This document shows positions 28,652 through 37,053 of a stretch of 64,000 nt of DNA, in pieces. The position numbers and the translations under genes are program-made. A model generated the notes under the pieces. The model did no database searches and was not told the origin of the DNA. It saw nothing but the letters and a program-made list of their open reading frames with translations. The stretch is from Afipia sp. (GTDB lineage: Bacteria > Pseudomonadota > Alphaproteobacteria > Rhizobiales > Xanthobacteraceae), in the NCBI GenBank assembly GCA_024508675.1, contig JANINQ010000008.1, forward strand, positions 62,001 through 126,000, written 5' to 3'. Numbering within the stretch: the stretch's first letter is position 1; each line of letters starts with the position of its first letter.

Positions 28652-29326
28652 ATGATGGCGGGTGGCAGGCGTTTGAAGCGCGCAGCAATGGCTGCGCTGG
28701 CGGTGGCGGCAGGTGCAGCGCTCTCGGGCTGTGGCGGCGGCAGCATGTTCGGAGGCTCCTCCGGCAGTTCCTCGACGGGCTCGTCGATCGGCAGCCGGTT
28801 CAGCCAGTTGTTCGGCTCCAACTCGCAGGAAGCCAGCACGTCGTCCGGCCCCTCGACGCAGGGCACGCAGAACAGCGAACTGACATGCCCCAGCGTGTCG
28901 ATCCGCTTCGGCGCATCGACCCTGTCCGTCGGGTCGCCGGGCAAGCCTGCGTCGGGCAACGACCTGCGCTATCAGGGCTCGATCACGCGCACGGCGCGGG
29001 ACTGCAATTTGCAGGGCGGGCAGGTCACGGCACGCATCGGCGTGATCGGCCGGATCATCGCGGGGCCTGCGGGCGCGCCGCCGACGGTCGACGTGCCGCT
29101 GCGCGTCGCGGTGGTTCAGGATGGCGCACCGGAGAAGGTCATCACGACCAAGGCGATCCGGACGACCGTGACCATGGAAGGCGAGAACACGGAGTTCAGC
29201 CTTGTGGCCGAGGACATCACCTATCCTGCACCTACCGAGGCGGCGAACGACAAATACATCTTCTATGTCGGCTTCGATCCGGCGGCGCTGAAGCCTGAGC
29301 CTGCGGGCCGCAAGCGGAAGAAGTAA
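28652..29326 (+). CDS. Predicted lipoprotein of unknown function
   Basis: A 224-residue exported protein. The lipobox is ALSGC, with the modified Cys at about residue 27 after a typical Arg-rich, Ala-rich signal sequence. A Gly/Ser/Thr-rich tether follows (about 28-75). The folded part starts near TCPSVSIRFGAST and includes IGVIGRIIAGPAGAPPTVDVP, a likely beta-sandwich domain. No known activity can be assigned. It has its own promoter-like sequence and a terminator shared with the convergent atpF gene. Confidence 0.82.
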   Translation: MMAGGRRLKRAAMAALAVAAGAALSGCGGGSMFGGSSGSSSTGSSIGSRFSQLFGSNSQEASTSSGPSTQGTQNSELTCPSVSIRFGASTLSVGSPGKPASGNDLRYQGSITRTARDCNLQGGQVTARIGVIGRIIAGPAGAPPTVDVPLRVAVVQDGAPEKVITTKAIRTTVTMEGENTEFSLVAEDITYPAPTEAANDKYIFYVGFDPAALKPEPAGRKRKK

Positions 29327-29347
29327 CCCTCATCACGACGCTCAAAC

Positions 29348-29386
29348 AAAAAGGCCGGTCTCGCATCAACGAGACCGGCCTTTTTT
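29348..29386. terminator. Bidirectional terminator between lipoprotein and atpF genes
   Basis: A stem of AAAAAGGCCGGTCTCG paired with its complement around CATCAA, then a T-run. It can stop transcripts from both sides. Confidence 0.88.
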
Positions 29387-29400
29387 GATTGAGTGAGGTG

Positions 29401-29883
29401 TTAGTTCAGCTTGCTGCGAACGTCCTGAATGCCCTTGGCAACCAGATCGCTGGCGACCGAACCCTTGACCGACGTCGTCATGATCGACGACGCGGCGGTC
29501 ACGGCGGCTTCGGCAGCGGCTGCACGGACATCGGCAATCGCCTGGCTCTCGGCCTGGGCGATCTTGCCTTCCGCCGTCTTGGTACGGCGGGCAACGAAGT
29601 CTTCCATCTTCGCCTTGGCTTCGGCTGCGATGCGCTCGGCATCGGCCTTGGCGCTGGCGACGATCTCCTGAGCCTCGCGCTCGGCGCTGGCGCGGCGGGC
29701 ACGATACTCAGCGACCAGCTTCGTGGCCTCTTCCTTCAGACGGCGGGCGTCCTCGAGTTCTTTCTGGATGCGGTCACGGCGATGATCGAGCGCCCGCAGG
29801 ATCGTGCGGTGAACGCCGAAATAGCCGAACACACCCATCAGGATGAGGAATGCGACGGCGACCCAGAATTCTGCTTGGAACAT
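29401..29883 (-). CDS. atpF: ATP synthase F0 subunit b
   Basis: A 160-residue subunit with one N-terminal membrane helix ([20 protein letters not shown]) and a long charged helix forming the peripheral stalk that holds F1 to F0. The stalk is a coiled coil ([20 protein letters not shown]). It is last in the F0 cluster, five bases after b'. Alphaproteobacteria have separate b and b' proteins instead of a b homodimer. Confidence 0.95.
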   Translation of the reverse strand: MFQAEFWVAVAFLILMGVFGYFGVHRTILRALDHRRDRIQKELEDARRLKEEATKLVAEYRARRASAEREAQEIVASAKADAERIAAEAKAKMEDFVARRTKTAEGKIAQAESQAIADVRAAAAEAAVTAASSIMTTSVKGSVASDLVAKGIQDVRSKLN

Positions 29884-29888
29884 CGTCG

Positions 29889-30446
29889 TTATCCCTTCAA
29901 GGACGCATCGACGGCGCTTTCGACAGTCTTGCTGTCAGGCGCGACGCCGGTGAGGCGCTGAACGATCGCCGTTGCCGCATCCGATGCGATCGAGCGGACA
30001 TTGCCCATCGCGGTTGCGCGCGTTGAGGCAATGGTCTTCTCGGCATCGGCCAGCTTGGCCGCGAGGGCGGCTTCCAGCGCCTTGCGGTCGCTTTCGGCCT
30101 GTGCGTTCAGCTTGTCACGAGTCTCGGAACCGATGGCCTGAGCCCGTGCGCGCGCATTGGCGAGCTCGGTTTCATAAGCCTTCAGAGCCTGATCGGACTC
30201 GTCCTTCAGCTTCTGCGCTTCGGCGAGATCGTTTTCGATCACGCCTTCGCGGTTCGAGATGATGCCGCCGACGCGCGGAAGCGCGAACTTCGACACGATG
30301 AAGTAAAGCAACGCAAAGGCAATCGCGAACGACACCAGCTGCGAGGCAAACGTCTCCTTCTGGAAAGGCGGAAAGCCCGCCTTGCCATGGCCGTCTGCTT
30401 CGGTGTGGGCGGTCGTGCCCTTTGCAGTGCCCTGACCCGTCGCCAT
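29889..30446 (-). CDS. atpG: ATP synthase F0 subunit b'
   Basis: A 185-residue second stalk protein. An N-terminal Gly/Thr/His-rich tail precedes a membrane helix ([21 protein letters not shown]) and a long amphipathic helix ([20 protein letters not shown]). It partners subunit b in the stator. The symbol used for b' in this group is atpG, which elsewhere names gamma. It lies between atpE and atpF. Confidence 0.93.
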   Translation of the reverse strand: MATGQGTAKGTTAHTEADGHGKAGFPPFQKETFASQLVSFAIAFALLYFIVSKFALPRVGGIISNREGVIENDLAEAQKLKDESDQALKAYETELANARARAQAIGSETRDKLNAQAESDRKALEAALAAKLADAEKTIASTRATAMGNVRSIASDAATAIVQRLTGVAPDSKTVESAVDASLKG

Positions 30447-30511
30447 GAGCGTCTCCTGTAGGTGTCAGCCGCGGCGCATCAACGGGGCCGCGGCGAACAC
30501 ATCATCTGGAA

Positions 30512-30739
30512 TCAGACGGCGAACAGCAGCAGCAGCGCGATCAGCAGCGAGAAGATGCCGAGCGCTTCGGTCACGGCGAAGCCGAAGATCAGGTTTGCGA
30601 ACTGGCCCTGCGAGGCCGACGGATTGCGCAGTGCGCCGTTCAGGAACTGGCTGAAGATCATGCCGACGCCGACGCCTGCGCCGCCCATGCCGAGGCAAGC
30701 GATACCTGCGCCGATGTACTTTGCTGCAACTGGATCCAT
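30512..30739 (-). CDS. atpE: ATP synthase F0 subunit c
   Basis: A 75-residue hairpin of two membrane helices that forms the proton-driven rotor ring. It shows the Gly-rich first helix ([18 protein letters not shown]), the polar loop (LRNPSAS) and the ion-binding carboxylate in helix 2 ([14 protein letters not shown]). The start is the ATG at 30739; an upstream in-frame codon would add an unlikely tail. Confidence 0.95.
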   Translation of the reverse strand: MDPVAAKYIGAGIACLGMGGAGVGVGMIFSQFLNGALRNPSASQGQFANLIFGFAVTEALGIFSLLIALLLLFAV

Positions 30740-30802
30740 GGTGAAACTCCTTCTGGGGGTGTTGGTGTTGGTAGAAAACAAAAGTCCGGCCAGTGTCCGA
30801 GG

Positions 30803-31552
30803 TCAGTGTCCGGGATGAAGAGCGTCGTTGAGGTAGATGCAGGTCAGGATGGTGAAGACATAGGCCTGCAGGAAAGCCACGAGAATTTCGAGGCCGGTCA
30901 GCGCGGTGGTCATCGCCAGCGGCAAGATCGAACCGAGAATGCCCACGGCGCCGAGCGCGCTCAGCGAGGTCACGAAGCCGGCGAACACCTTGAGGGTGAT
31001 GTGGCCGGCGAGCATGTTCGCGAACAGACGCACCGAGTGAGACACGGGCCGCGACAGGAACGAGATCACCTCGATCACCATGATCAGCGGCAGGATGTAG
31101 AGTGGAATTCCCGACGGGACGAACAGCTTGAAGAATTTGAAGCCGTTCTTGTAGAGGCCGTAGAGCAGAACGGTGAGGAACACCATCAGCGCCAGCGCCA
31201 GCGTAACGATCAGATGGCTGGTCACGGTGAAAGTGTAGGGAATGATGCCGATCATGTTCGCGGTCAGGATGAACATGAACAGCGAGAACACGAACGGGAA
31301 GAACTTCATGCCCTCGTCGCCGACGCTTTCTCTAAGCGTATTGCCGACAAACTCGTAGGAGAGTTCAGCGAGCGACTGGAAGCGGCCCGGGATGAGGCTG
31401 CGCGCTGCGCTGCCGCCGATCATCAGCAGCGAAACGACGGCGACCGCGCCAAACATGTAGGCGGACGAGTTGGTGAAAGCGATCTCCTGACCACCGATGT
31501 GGCCCAGCGAGAAGATCTTGTGGATCTCAAATTGATGGATCGGATCGGCCAT
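30803..31552 (-). CDS. atpB: ATP synthase F0 subunit a
   Basis: A 249-residue membrane subunit holding the proton half-channels next to the c-ring. Conserved features include the essential Arg in [14 protein letters not shown] and the C-terminal [22 protein letters not shown]. About five to six helices are visible. The ATG at 31552 ([13 protein letters not shown]) is the family start. It sits between atpI and atpE. Confidence 0.95.
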   Translation of the reverse strand: MADPIHQFEIHKIFSLGHIGGQEIAFTNSSAYMFGAVAVVSLLMIGGSAARSLIPGRFQSLAELSYEFVGNTLRESVGDEGMKFFPFVFSLFMFILTANMIGIIPYTFTVTSHLIVTLALALMVFLTVLLYGLYKNGFKFFKLFVPSGIPLYILPLIMVIEVISFLSRPVSHSVRLFANMLAGHITLKVFAGFVTSLSALGAVGILGSILPLAMTTALTGLEILVAFLQAYVFTILTCIYLNDALHPGH

Positions 31553-31653
31553 CCACGTTCGTCTTTCATCGTTGCCGGCATGCCGGACAGTCATACCCGC
31601 CAGCGAGCTGGCTTGAAATTCCAGGCGGTTCCCAGGACCGGTTGCAGAACCCG

Positions 31654-32034
31654 TCAGGAGCGGTCGGATGCATCGCGGTTTGCGACGCCGGCTGCCCGCA
31701 TCACGTTGATCACGCCGGCGGTAAAGCCGAGCAGAAAAAACACGATCAGACCCCAGGGGGACGTCGAAAACAGACGATCGATGCCCCAGCCAATGACCGC
31801 TCCGACAAGGACACCTGCAATCAATTCGGAGGAGAGGCGAAACCCGCGCGCCATCGCTGATGCGTTGGCGGAAGCTGCCCCGCTTCCTGACTGATCTGTC
31901 TGGTTCTTGCGGTCATTCCGGAACGTGGAAAGCCGTTGATTCAGACGGTCGAGCCTTGTGGAGAGCGCAGTTTCGTCGGCCGACGGTTTGTCTCGTCCGT
32001 TGTCGCCGCGACCCTTGTTGTGTGCGCCCACCAT
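31654..32034 (-). CDS. atpI: AtpI/AtpZ-type ATP synthase accessory protein
   Basis: A 126-residue protein with a charged, disordered N-terminal half and two membrane helices ([19 protein letters not shown] and [20 protein letters not shown]), the standard AtpI layout. AtpI helps c-ring assembly or divalent-ion transport. It is the first gene of the F0 cluster. The ATG at 32034 is preferred over an earlier one at 32085 because it leaves a normal leader after the promoter. Confidence 0.85.
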   Translation of the reverse strand: MVGAHNKGRGDNGRDKPSADETALSTRLDRLNQRLSTFRNDRKNQTDQSGSGAASANASAMARGFRLSSELIAGVLVGAVIGWGIDRLFSTSPWGLIVFFLLGFTAGVINVMRAAGVANRDASDRS

Positions 32035-32102
32035 ACTGTCGACACCCACGCCCCGTCGCGCGATTGAGAGAAAACGCCCCGCCACCCACGAAAACCGCGC
32101 GG

Positions 32103-32131
32103 ACCATACTGACGGCCTACGGTCAAGTCAA
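32103..32131 (-). promoter_or_regulatory. Sigma-70-like promoter for the atp (F0) operon
   Basis: Read on the minus strand, TTGACT (32131-32126), 17 bases, TATGGT (32108-32103). Transcription would begin near 32096, leaving a leader of about 60 bases before atpI. Confidence 0.6.
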
Positions 32132-32310
32132 GATTACCCAGTTGACAAGTATCACTTTGAAAAGGCTGGCGAAATCCGGGAAAAAATCCGGCCGCTGCGC
32201 GCACTCGCCGCACTGCGATAAACAGGCCACACAATGCGGCGCCTCCGCGTGCCGCTTGGTGCAACTGTGATATGACCGGTCCGACCCGAAATCGTGCAGC
32301 CGGAGGACCG

Positions 32311-32934
32311 ATGGCGCGCCAGATTGACTACTATTTTTCCACTCAGTCGCCATGGGCTTACATTGGCCATGCCTTGTTTGAGAATCTCGCGGCCAGCCAC
32401 CAGCTGAAGGTCACCTACAAGCCGGTTCTTCTGGTCGATCTGTTCTCCGAGACCGGTGGCCTGCCGCTGGCCAAGCGCCATCCGGCGCGCCAGCGCTATC
32501 GCTTCATGGAACTGCAGCGCTGGCGCGAGAAGCGCGGGCTGAGTTTCAATCTCCAGCCGAAACACTGGCCGTTCAATGCGCGGCTTGCGGATGGAGCCGT
32601 GATAGCAGCGATCCAGGCGGGCCTGAATCCCGAACCGTTCCTGCGCCGCGCCTTCACCGGTGTCTGGGAACAGCAGCTTGATCTCGCCGATGCTGCCACG
32701 CTCACGCGGCTGGCGGATGAAGCGGGATTGCCCGGCGCCAGGATTGTGGCGCAGGCAGCGTCCGACGAGATCGGTGCGATCTACGACCGGAATCGTCAGG
32801 ATGCGATCGAGGCCGACGTGTTCGGTTCACCCGCCTGGGTTCTCGACGGCGAGGTTTTCTGGGGCCAGGACCGGATCGAATTGCTGGCCGACGCGTTGAA
32901 ATCCGGCCGCAAGGCCTACACATCCGCAGTGTGA
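32311..32934 (+). CDS. DsbA-fold 2-hydroxychromene-2-carboxylate isomerase-like protein
   Basis: A 207-residue thioredoxin-fold protein of the HCCA isomerase/kappa-GST group. YYFSTQSPWAYIGHALFE gives the active Ser replacing the DsbA cysteine, and FGSPAWVLDGEVFWGQDRIELL is the cis-Pro and C-terminal hallmark. Members act on aromatic ring-cleavage intermediates or conjugate glutathione. No naphthalene-type genes are near, so the true substrate is unknown. The ATG at 32311 has GGAGG upstream. Confidence 0.88.
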   Translation: MARQIDYYFSTQSPWAYIGHALFENLAASHQLKVTYKPVLLVDLFSETGGLPLAKRHPARQRYRFMELQRWREKRGLSFNLQPKHWPFNARLADGAVIAAIQAGLNPEPFLRRAFTGVWEQQLDLADAATLTRLADEAGLPGARIVAQAASDEIGAIYDRNRQDAIEADVFGSPAWVLDGEVFWGQDRIELLADALKSGRKAYTSAV

Positions 32935-32970
32935 GCCGACAGCACGGCGATTGCAGGGGAGGCCGGGTCC

Positions 32971-33489
32971 ATGCGTTTGGGTGACATGCGGTCAGAGGTT
33001 GCGGTTGTTGTTCTCGCGATGACGCTGGCGGCGATGTCCGGCCGTGATGCGCATGCGCAGGGCGCGCCGGACACCGAGAACGGACGTTATACGTTGTCGC
33101 CGGTGACGGACGGGTTCCTGCGGCTCAATACCCGCAATGGCGAAGTGTCGATCTGCACCAACAAGAATGGCTGGACCTGCCGGCTAGTGCCGGATGAGCG
33201 CACCGCGCTCGATACCGAAATCGGCCGGCTGCAGGGCGACAACAAGCAATTGCGCGAACAACTTGCGCAACAGGGCACCGTGACCGGCAAGACCGATGCG
33301 CCGCTGGCCAAGGAAGATTCGAGGAAGAGTGCGCAAGCCGTGCCGGACGGCAAGTCTCAACCTGACGGGAAGATCGAACTGCAGTTGCCGCCCGAACACG
33401 AAAAGCTGCTGGCGCTGATCGAGCGGGTCTGGGAGCGGCTGATCGATATGGCGAACCGCATGCAGAAGAAGCTGTCCGAAAAAATCTGA
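32971..33489 (+). CDS. Secreted coiled-coil protein, unknown
   Basis: A 172-residue protein with a signal peptide (AVVVLAMTLAAMSGRDAHAQ), a small conserved region with two Cys (RNGEVSICTNKNGWTCRLVPDE) and a heptad-rich segment (EIGRLQGDNKQLREQLAQQ). A charged Pro/Lys linker and an amphipathic C-terminal helix (LIERVWERLIDMANRMQKK) complete it. Similar unnamed exported proteins are common in rhizobia-related bacteria. Function unknown. Confidence 0.8.
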   Translation: MRLGDMRSEVAVVVLAMTLAAMSGRDAHAQGAPDTENGRYTLSPVTDGFLRLNTRNGEVSICTNKNGWTCRLVPDERTALDTEIGRLQGDNKQLREQLAQQGTVTGKTDAPLAKEDSRKSAQAVPDGKSQPDGKIELQLPPEHEKLLALIERVWERLIDMANRMQKKLSEKI

Positions 33490-33517
33490 GGCTTCAATTC
33501 GTACGGGGAGCCTGATC

Positions 33518-33640
33518 TTCATCCTGAGGAGCGCGCTGTTGCGCGCGTCTCGAAGGATGAGCGAACCATGGCGTCAACAGCAATACGCCTCATGGTTCGA
33601 GACGGCGCGGCCGACGCGCCTCCTCACCATGAGGGCGCCG
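33518..33640. repeat. Intergenic palindromic repeat element
   Basis: About 120 bases built of consecutive hairpins: CATCCT (33520-33525) with AGGATG (33554-33559), then CGAACCATG (33562-33570) with CATGGTTCG (33591-33599), then a GC-rich stem. It matches my memory of a repeat widely scattered between genes of Bradyrhizobium-type genomes. Only one copy was noticed in this window. Confidence 0.65.
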
Positions 33641-33648
33641 CATAAAAA

Positions 33649-33680
33649 GACGGCCGCGGATCGCTCCGCGGCCGTTTTGT
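33649..33680. terminator. Intrinsic terminator
   Basis: ACGGCCGCGGA pairs with TCCGCGGCCGT around TCGC, with A-tract before and T-rich sequence after. It can serve the MFS gene on the minus strand and the gene on the plus strand. Confidence 0.8.
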
Positions 33681-33723
33681 TTGAAGGAGAGTCAGGCGGG
33701 CGAGGCCGCCTGATATCCGATCG

Positions 33724-35388
33724 TTACTTGGTAATATCGACGTCCTTGGTTTCCGGCAGGAAGAAGAAGCCGATGACCACGGTGATCAGTGCGAAGATCA
33801 CCGGATACCAGAGGCCCGCGTAGATATCGCCGGTCGATGCCACGATGGCGAACGAGGTCGCCGGCAAGAGGCCGCCGAACCAGCCGTTACCGATGTGGTA
33901 GGGCAGCGACATCGAGGTGTAGCGAATCTTGGTCGGGAACAGTTCGACCAGCATCGCCGCGATCGGGCCGTACACCATCGTCACGAAGATCACGAGGATG
34001 AACAGCAGTCCGATAATCGCCGCCACCTGCGGTTTGAAGATGTCAAAGGGATGCGTCATCTTCACAAGCGTCGGGTTGGCGCCGCGCTTTGGATAGCCTG
34101 CGGCCTGCAGGGCAGCGCTTGCTGCTGCGTTGGAGTCCGCCGGCTTGGTGTAGGGCACTTCGGTGCCGTTGACCGAGATCTTCACTGGCGAACCGGCAGG
34201 ACCGGCAACGGTGTCATACTTGACCGAAGACTTCGCGAGGAAGTCGCGGGCAAGGTCGCAAGGCGCCGAGAACACGCGGGTGCCGACCGGATTGAACAGG
34301 TCGCCGCAGCCCTTCGGATCGGCAATCACCGACACCTTCACCGTTTCGATGGCCTTTTCCAACTGCGGATTGGCGTTGGACGAGATCATGCGGAAGATCG
34401 GGAAGAAGGTCAGTGCTGCGATCAGGCAGCCCGCGAGAATGATCGGCTTGCGGCCGATCTTGTCGGACAGCGCGCCGAACACGATGAAGAAGCCGGTGCC
34501 GAGCAGCAGCGACCAGGCGATGAGGAGGTTCGCCGTGTAGCCATCGACCTGCAGAATCGATTGCAGGAAGAACAGCGCGTAGAACTGGCCGGTGTACCAG
34601 ACCACGCCCTGGCCCATCACGCCGCCGAGCAGCGCGATGAGCACGAGCTTGGCGTTGGCCCAGTTGCCGAAGGCTTCGGTCAGAGGCGCTTTCGAGCCCT
34701 TGCCCTCTTCCTTCATCTTCTGGAAGATCGGCGATTCATTCAGCCGCAGGCGGATGATGACGGAAACGCCGAGCAGCACCACGGAGAGCAGGAACGGAAT
34801 GCGCCAGCCCCATGCTGCGAACTCTGCTTCACCGAGAATCGTGCGGGTGAACAGAATGACCAGCAGCGACAGGAACAGGCCGAGCGTTGCAGTCGTCTGA
34901 ATGAACGACGTGTAGTAGCCGCGCTTTCCGGGAGGCGAATGTTCCGCGACATAGGTCGCCGCACCGCCGTACTCGCCGCCGAGCGCGAGGCCCTGCAGCA
35001 GGCGCAGGCCGATCAGGATGATCGGAGCCGCGATGCCGATGGTGGCAGCGTTCGGGAGCAGGCCGACGATGAAGGTCGACAGGCCCATGATGAGAATGGT
35101 GACGAGGAAGGTGTATTTGCGGCCGACGAGATCGCCGACGCGTCCGAACACGATGGCGCCGAACGGACGCACCAGGAAGCCTGCGGCGAACGCCAGCAGC
35201 GCGAAGATGTCACGGGTGGCGGGCGGATAGGCGCTGAAGAACTGGGCGCCGATGATCGCGGCCAGCGAGCCGTAGAGATAGAAATCGTACCATTCGAAGA
35301 CGGTGCCGAGCGAGGAGGCGAGAATGACGAAGCGTTCGTCCTTCGTCATGCCGCCCGCGCGTGGCGAGGTTGTAGTCACGGTAGCCAT
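33724..35388 (-). CDS. MFS transporter, MHS (ProP-like) family
   Basis: A 554-residue, 12-helix importer. SLGTVFEWYDFYLYGSLA and the GDLVGRKYTF loop mark the metabolite:H+ symporter (MHS) branch, whose members take up organic acids, betaines or shikimate. LALGGEYGGAATYVAEHSP is a conserved MHS stretch. It is unusual in having about 110 extra residues between two C-terminal helices, including two Cys (ADPKGCGDLF and FSAPCDLARDFL). The start is ATG with GGGGAG upstream. It is divergent from a response regulator beside a CrbS-like kinase, so carboxylate uptake is an attractive guess. Confidence 0.9.
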   Translation of the reverse strand: MATVTTTSPRAGGMTKDERFVILASSLGTVFEWYDFYLYGSLAAIIGAQFFSAYPPATRDIFALLAFAAGFLVRPFGAIVFGRVGDLVGRKYTFLVTILIMGLSTFIVGLLPNAATIGIAAPIILIGLRLLQGLALGGEYGGAATYVAEHSPPGKRGYYTSFIQTTATLGLFLSLLVILFTRTILGEAEFAAWGWRIPFLLSVVLLGVSVIIRLRLNESPIFQKMKEEGKGSKAPLTEAFGNWANAKLVLIALLGGVMGQGVVWYTGQFYALFFLQSILQVDGYTANLLIAWSLLLGTGFFIVFGALSDKIGRKPIILAGCLIAALTFFPIFRMISSNANPQLEKAIETVKVSVIADPKGCGDLFNPVGTRVFSAPCDLARDFLAKSSVKYDTVAGPAGSPVKISVNGTEVPYTKPADSNAAASAALQAAGYPKRGANPTLVKMTHPFDIFKPQVAAIIGLLFILVIFVTMVYGPIAAMLVELFPTKIRYTSMSLPYHIGNGWFGGLLPATSFAIVASTGDIYAGLWYPVIFALITVVIGFFFLPETKDVDITK

Positions 35389-35667
35389 TTGGATGCTCCC
35401 CAGAATGTTGCTGATATCGCTCCTGCGCGCCGATCTTGGGCCGGCTCAAACGCGCGAGAAGTTCGCAAACAAGGTAACATCGGCGTGAAACTTCGCCCTA
35501 TAAGACTTTCGGCCCAACAAACAGCGATGTGCGGCGCGCTTTGCAGTGCACAATCGGCGCATTAAGCACACGGATCGCTTTTCGTTTCGGACCACGGCTT
35601 GCAAGACTAAACATGACGGTAAACACTGGAATTCAATGAGCCTCTCCGGGGTTCTCAGCTTCCGCAC
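35389..35667. other. Divergent intergenic region, MFS and response regulator genes
   Basis: About 280 bases without a gene. It must hold both promoters. No strong palindrome or consensus promoter is obvious. Confidence 0.4.
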
Positions 35668-36351
35668 ATGGGATCAATGACCACCGCTGCCAGCACGCAT
35701 CTTGTCGTCGCCGACGACCATCCGCTCTTTCGCGACGCTCTGCGACAAGCGGTCGCGACTGTTGTCGCCACCGCTCAGGTTGATGAGGCGGGATCGTTCG
35801 AGGAATTGACGGCGTTGCTCGACCGGGAGTCCGACGTCGACCTGATCCTGCTCGACCTGTCGATGCCCGGAATCAGCGGCTTTTCCGGGCTGATCTATTT
35901 GCGCGCTCAGTTTCCGGCGATCCCCGTGGTCATCGTGTCTGCCAGCGACGACGCGGCGACGATCCGCCGATCGATGGATTTCGGAGCGTCCGGGTTCATT
36001 CCGAAGCGCTTCGGTGTCGAGACCCTGCGCGAGGCCATCGGCAAGGTCATGAACGGAGACGTCTGGGTTCCTGCCGATGTCGATCTCACGGCGGCGGCGG
36101 ACCCCGACATGACCAAGTTGCGCGACCGTCTGGTGACGCTGACGCCGCAGCAGGTCCGCGTGCTGATGATGTTGTCCGAAGGTCTGCTCAACAAGCAGAT
36201 CGCCTACGAGCTCGGCGTCTCCGAGGCCACCATCAAGGCCCATGTCTCGGCGATCCTGCAGAAGCTCGGGGTCGAAAGCCGCACGCAGGCGGTGATCGCC
36301 GCCGCCAAGATCGCTGGCGGCGAGTGGAAGCAGCCCGATCCGGCGAAATAA
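35668..36351 (+). CDS. NarL/LuxR-type response regulator, CrbR/ErdR-like
   Basis: A 227-residue regulator. Its receiver domain has Asp16/Asp17, the phosphoacceptor Asp63 (LILLDLSMPGISG) and Lys113 (GFIPKRF). The C-terminal LuxR-type helix-turn-helix (about 155-215) contains NKQIAYELGVSEATIKAHVSAIL. It resembles CrbR/ErdR, the partner of the transporter-fused kinase CrbS/MxtR that controls acetate use in gamma-proteobacteria. Such a kinase lies 1.7 kb away on the other strand, so pairing is likely. Confidence 0.88.
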   Translation: MGSMTTAASTHLVVADDHPLFRDALRQAVATVVATAQVDEAGSFEELTALLDRESDVDLILLDLSMPGISGFSGLIYLRAQFPAIPVVIVSASDDAATIRRSMDFGASGFIPKRFGVETLREAIGKVMNGDVWVPADVDLTAAADPDMTKLRDRLVTLTPQQVRVLMMLSEGLLNKQIAYELGVSEATIKAHVSAILQKLGVESRTQAVIAAAKIAGGEWKQPDPAK

Positions 36352-36403
36352 CCGTGCGCCGTTCATGGTGCATGCAAGTCAGCAAAATGAGAAATGATCG
36401 GCC

Positions 36404-37051
36404 ATGGTTGAAGCGGTGATCTGGGATTTCGGCGGCGTGCTCACCACATCGCCGTTCGAAGCCTTCGCACGGTTCGAGAAGGAGCGCGGCCTTCCCGTCG
36501 ACATCATCCGGCGCACCAATGCCGCGAACCATTTCGAGAATGCGTGGGCGAAGTTCGAGCGCGCCGAAGTGGACCTTGCGGCCTTCGATACGCTGTTCGC
36601 CGCCGAATCGCTGGCGCTAGGCGCCGAGGTGCGTGGCCGCGATGTGGTGCCGTTGCTGTCGGGAGATCCGCGGCCGGAAATGGTCGAAGCGCTGCGGCGG
36701 ATCAAACAGCGCTTTAAGACCGGCTGCATCACCAACAATCTTCCCGCCAATGCCATCGGCAGTTCCGGCGGCCGTGCGCTCTATGTGGCGGAGACAATGG
36801 CGCTGTTCGATCATGTCATCGAGTCGGCCAAGATCGGCCTGCGCAAGCCTGACCCGCGCATCTACCGGATGATGACGGATGCGCTGGGTGTCGATCCGAA
36901 GAACTGCGTTTATCTCGACGATCTCGGCGTCAACCTGAAGCCCGCGCGCGAGATGGGTATGACCACCATCAAGGTCATCGACGCGCCTCAGGCAATCCGC
37001 GATCTGGAAGCGGCCACCGGGCTTGCGCTCAGCGACCTCGTGCGCGTCTGA
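36404..37051 (+). CDS. HAD-superfamily hydrolase
   Basis: A 215-residue HAD phosphatase-like enzyme. The nucleophile is Asp8 in WDFGGVLTTSPFE; the usual second Asp of the motif is Gly, as in the group related to the epoxide hydrolase N-domain. TGCITNN is motif II, the Lys is in KIGLRKPDPRIYRM, and VYLDDLGVNLKPAREMGMTTI carries the metal Asp pair. The substrate is unknown. It lies between the response regulator and the kinase genes and ends three bases from the kinase stop. Confidence 0.88.
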   Translation: MVEAVIWDFGGVLTTSPFEAFARFEKERGLPVDIIRRTNAANHFENAWAKFERAEVDLAAFDTLFAAESLALGAEVRGRDVVPLLSGDPRPEMVEALRRIKQRFKTGCITNNLPANAIGSSGGRALYVAETMALFDHVIESAKIGLRKPDPRIYRMMTDALGVDPKNCVYLDDLGVNLKPAREMGMTTIKVIDAPQAIRDLEAATGLALSDLVRV

Positions 37052-37053
37052 GT

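Noticed and set aside
32142-32155. FNR-like TTGACAAGTATCAC between atpI and the HCCA isomerase gene
   Set aside because: Two mismatches to the consensus and not symmetric at the end; too weak beside the clear sigma-70 promoter of atp.
33895-35565. 556-codon frame opposite the MHS transporter
   Set aside because: Antisense shadow rich in His, Arg and Glu; the transporter is clear on the other strand.
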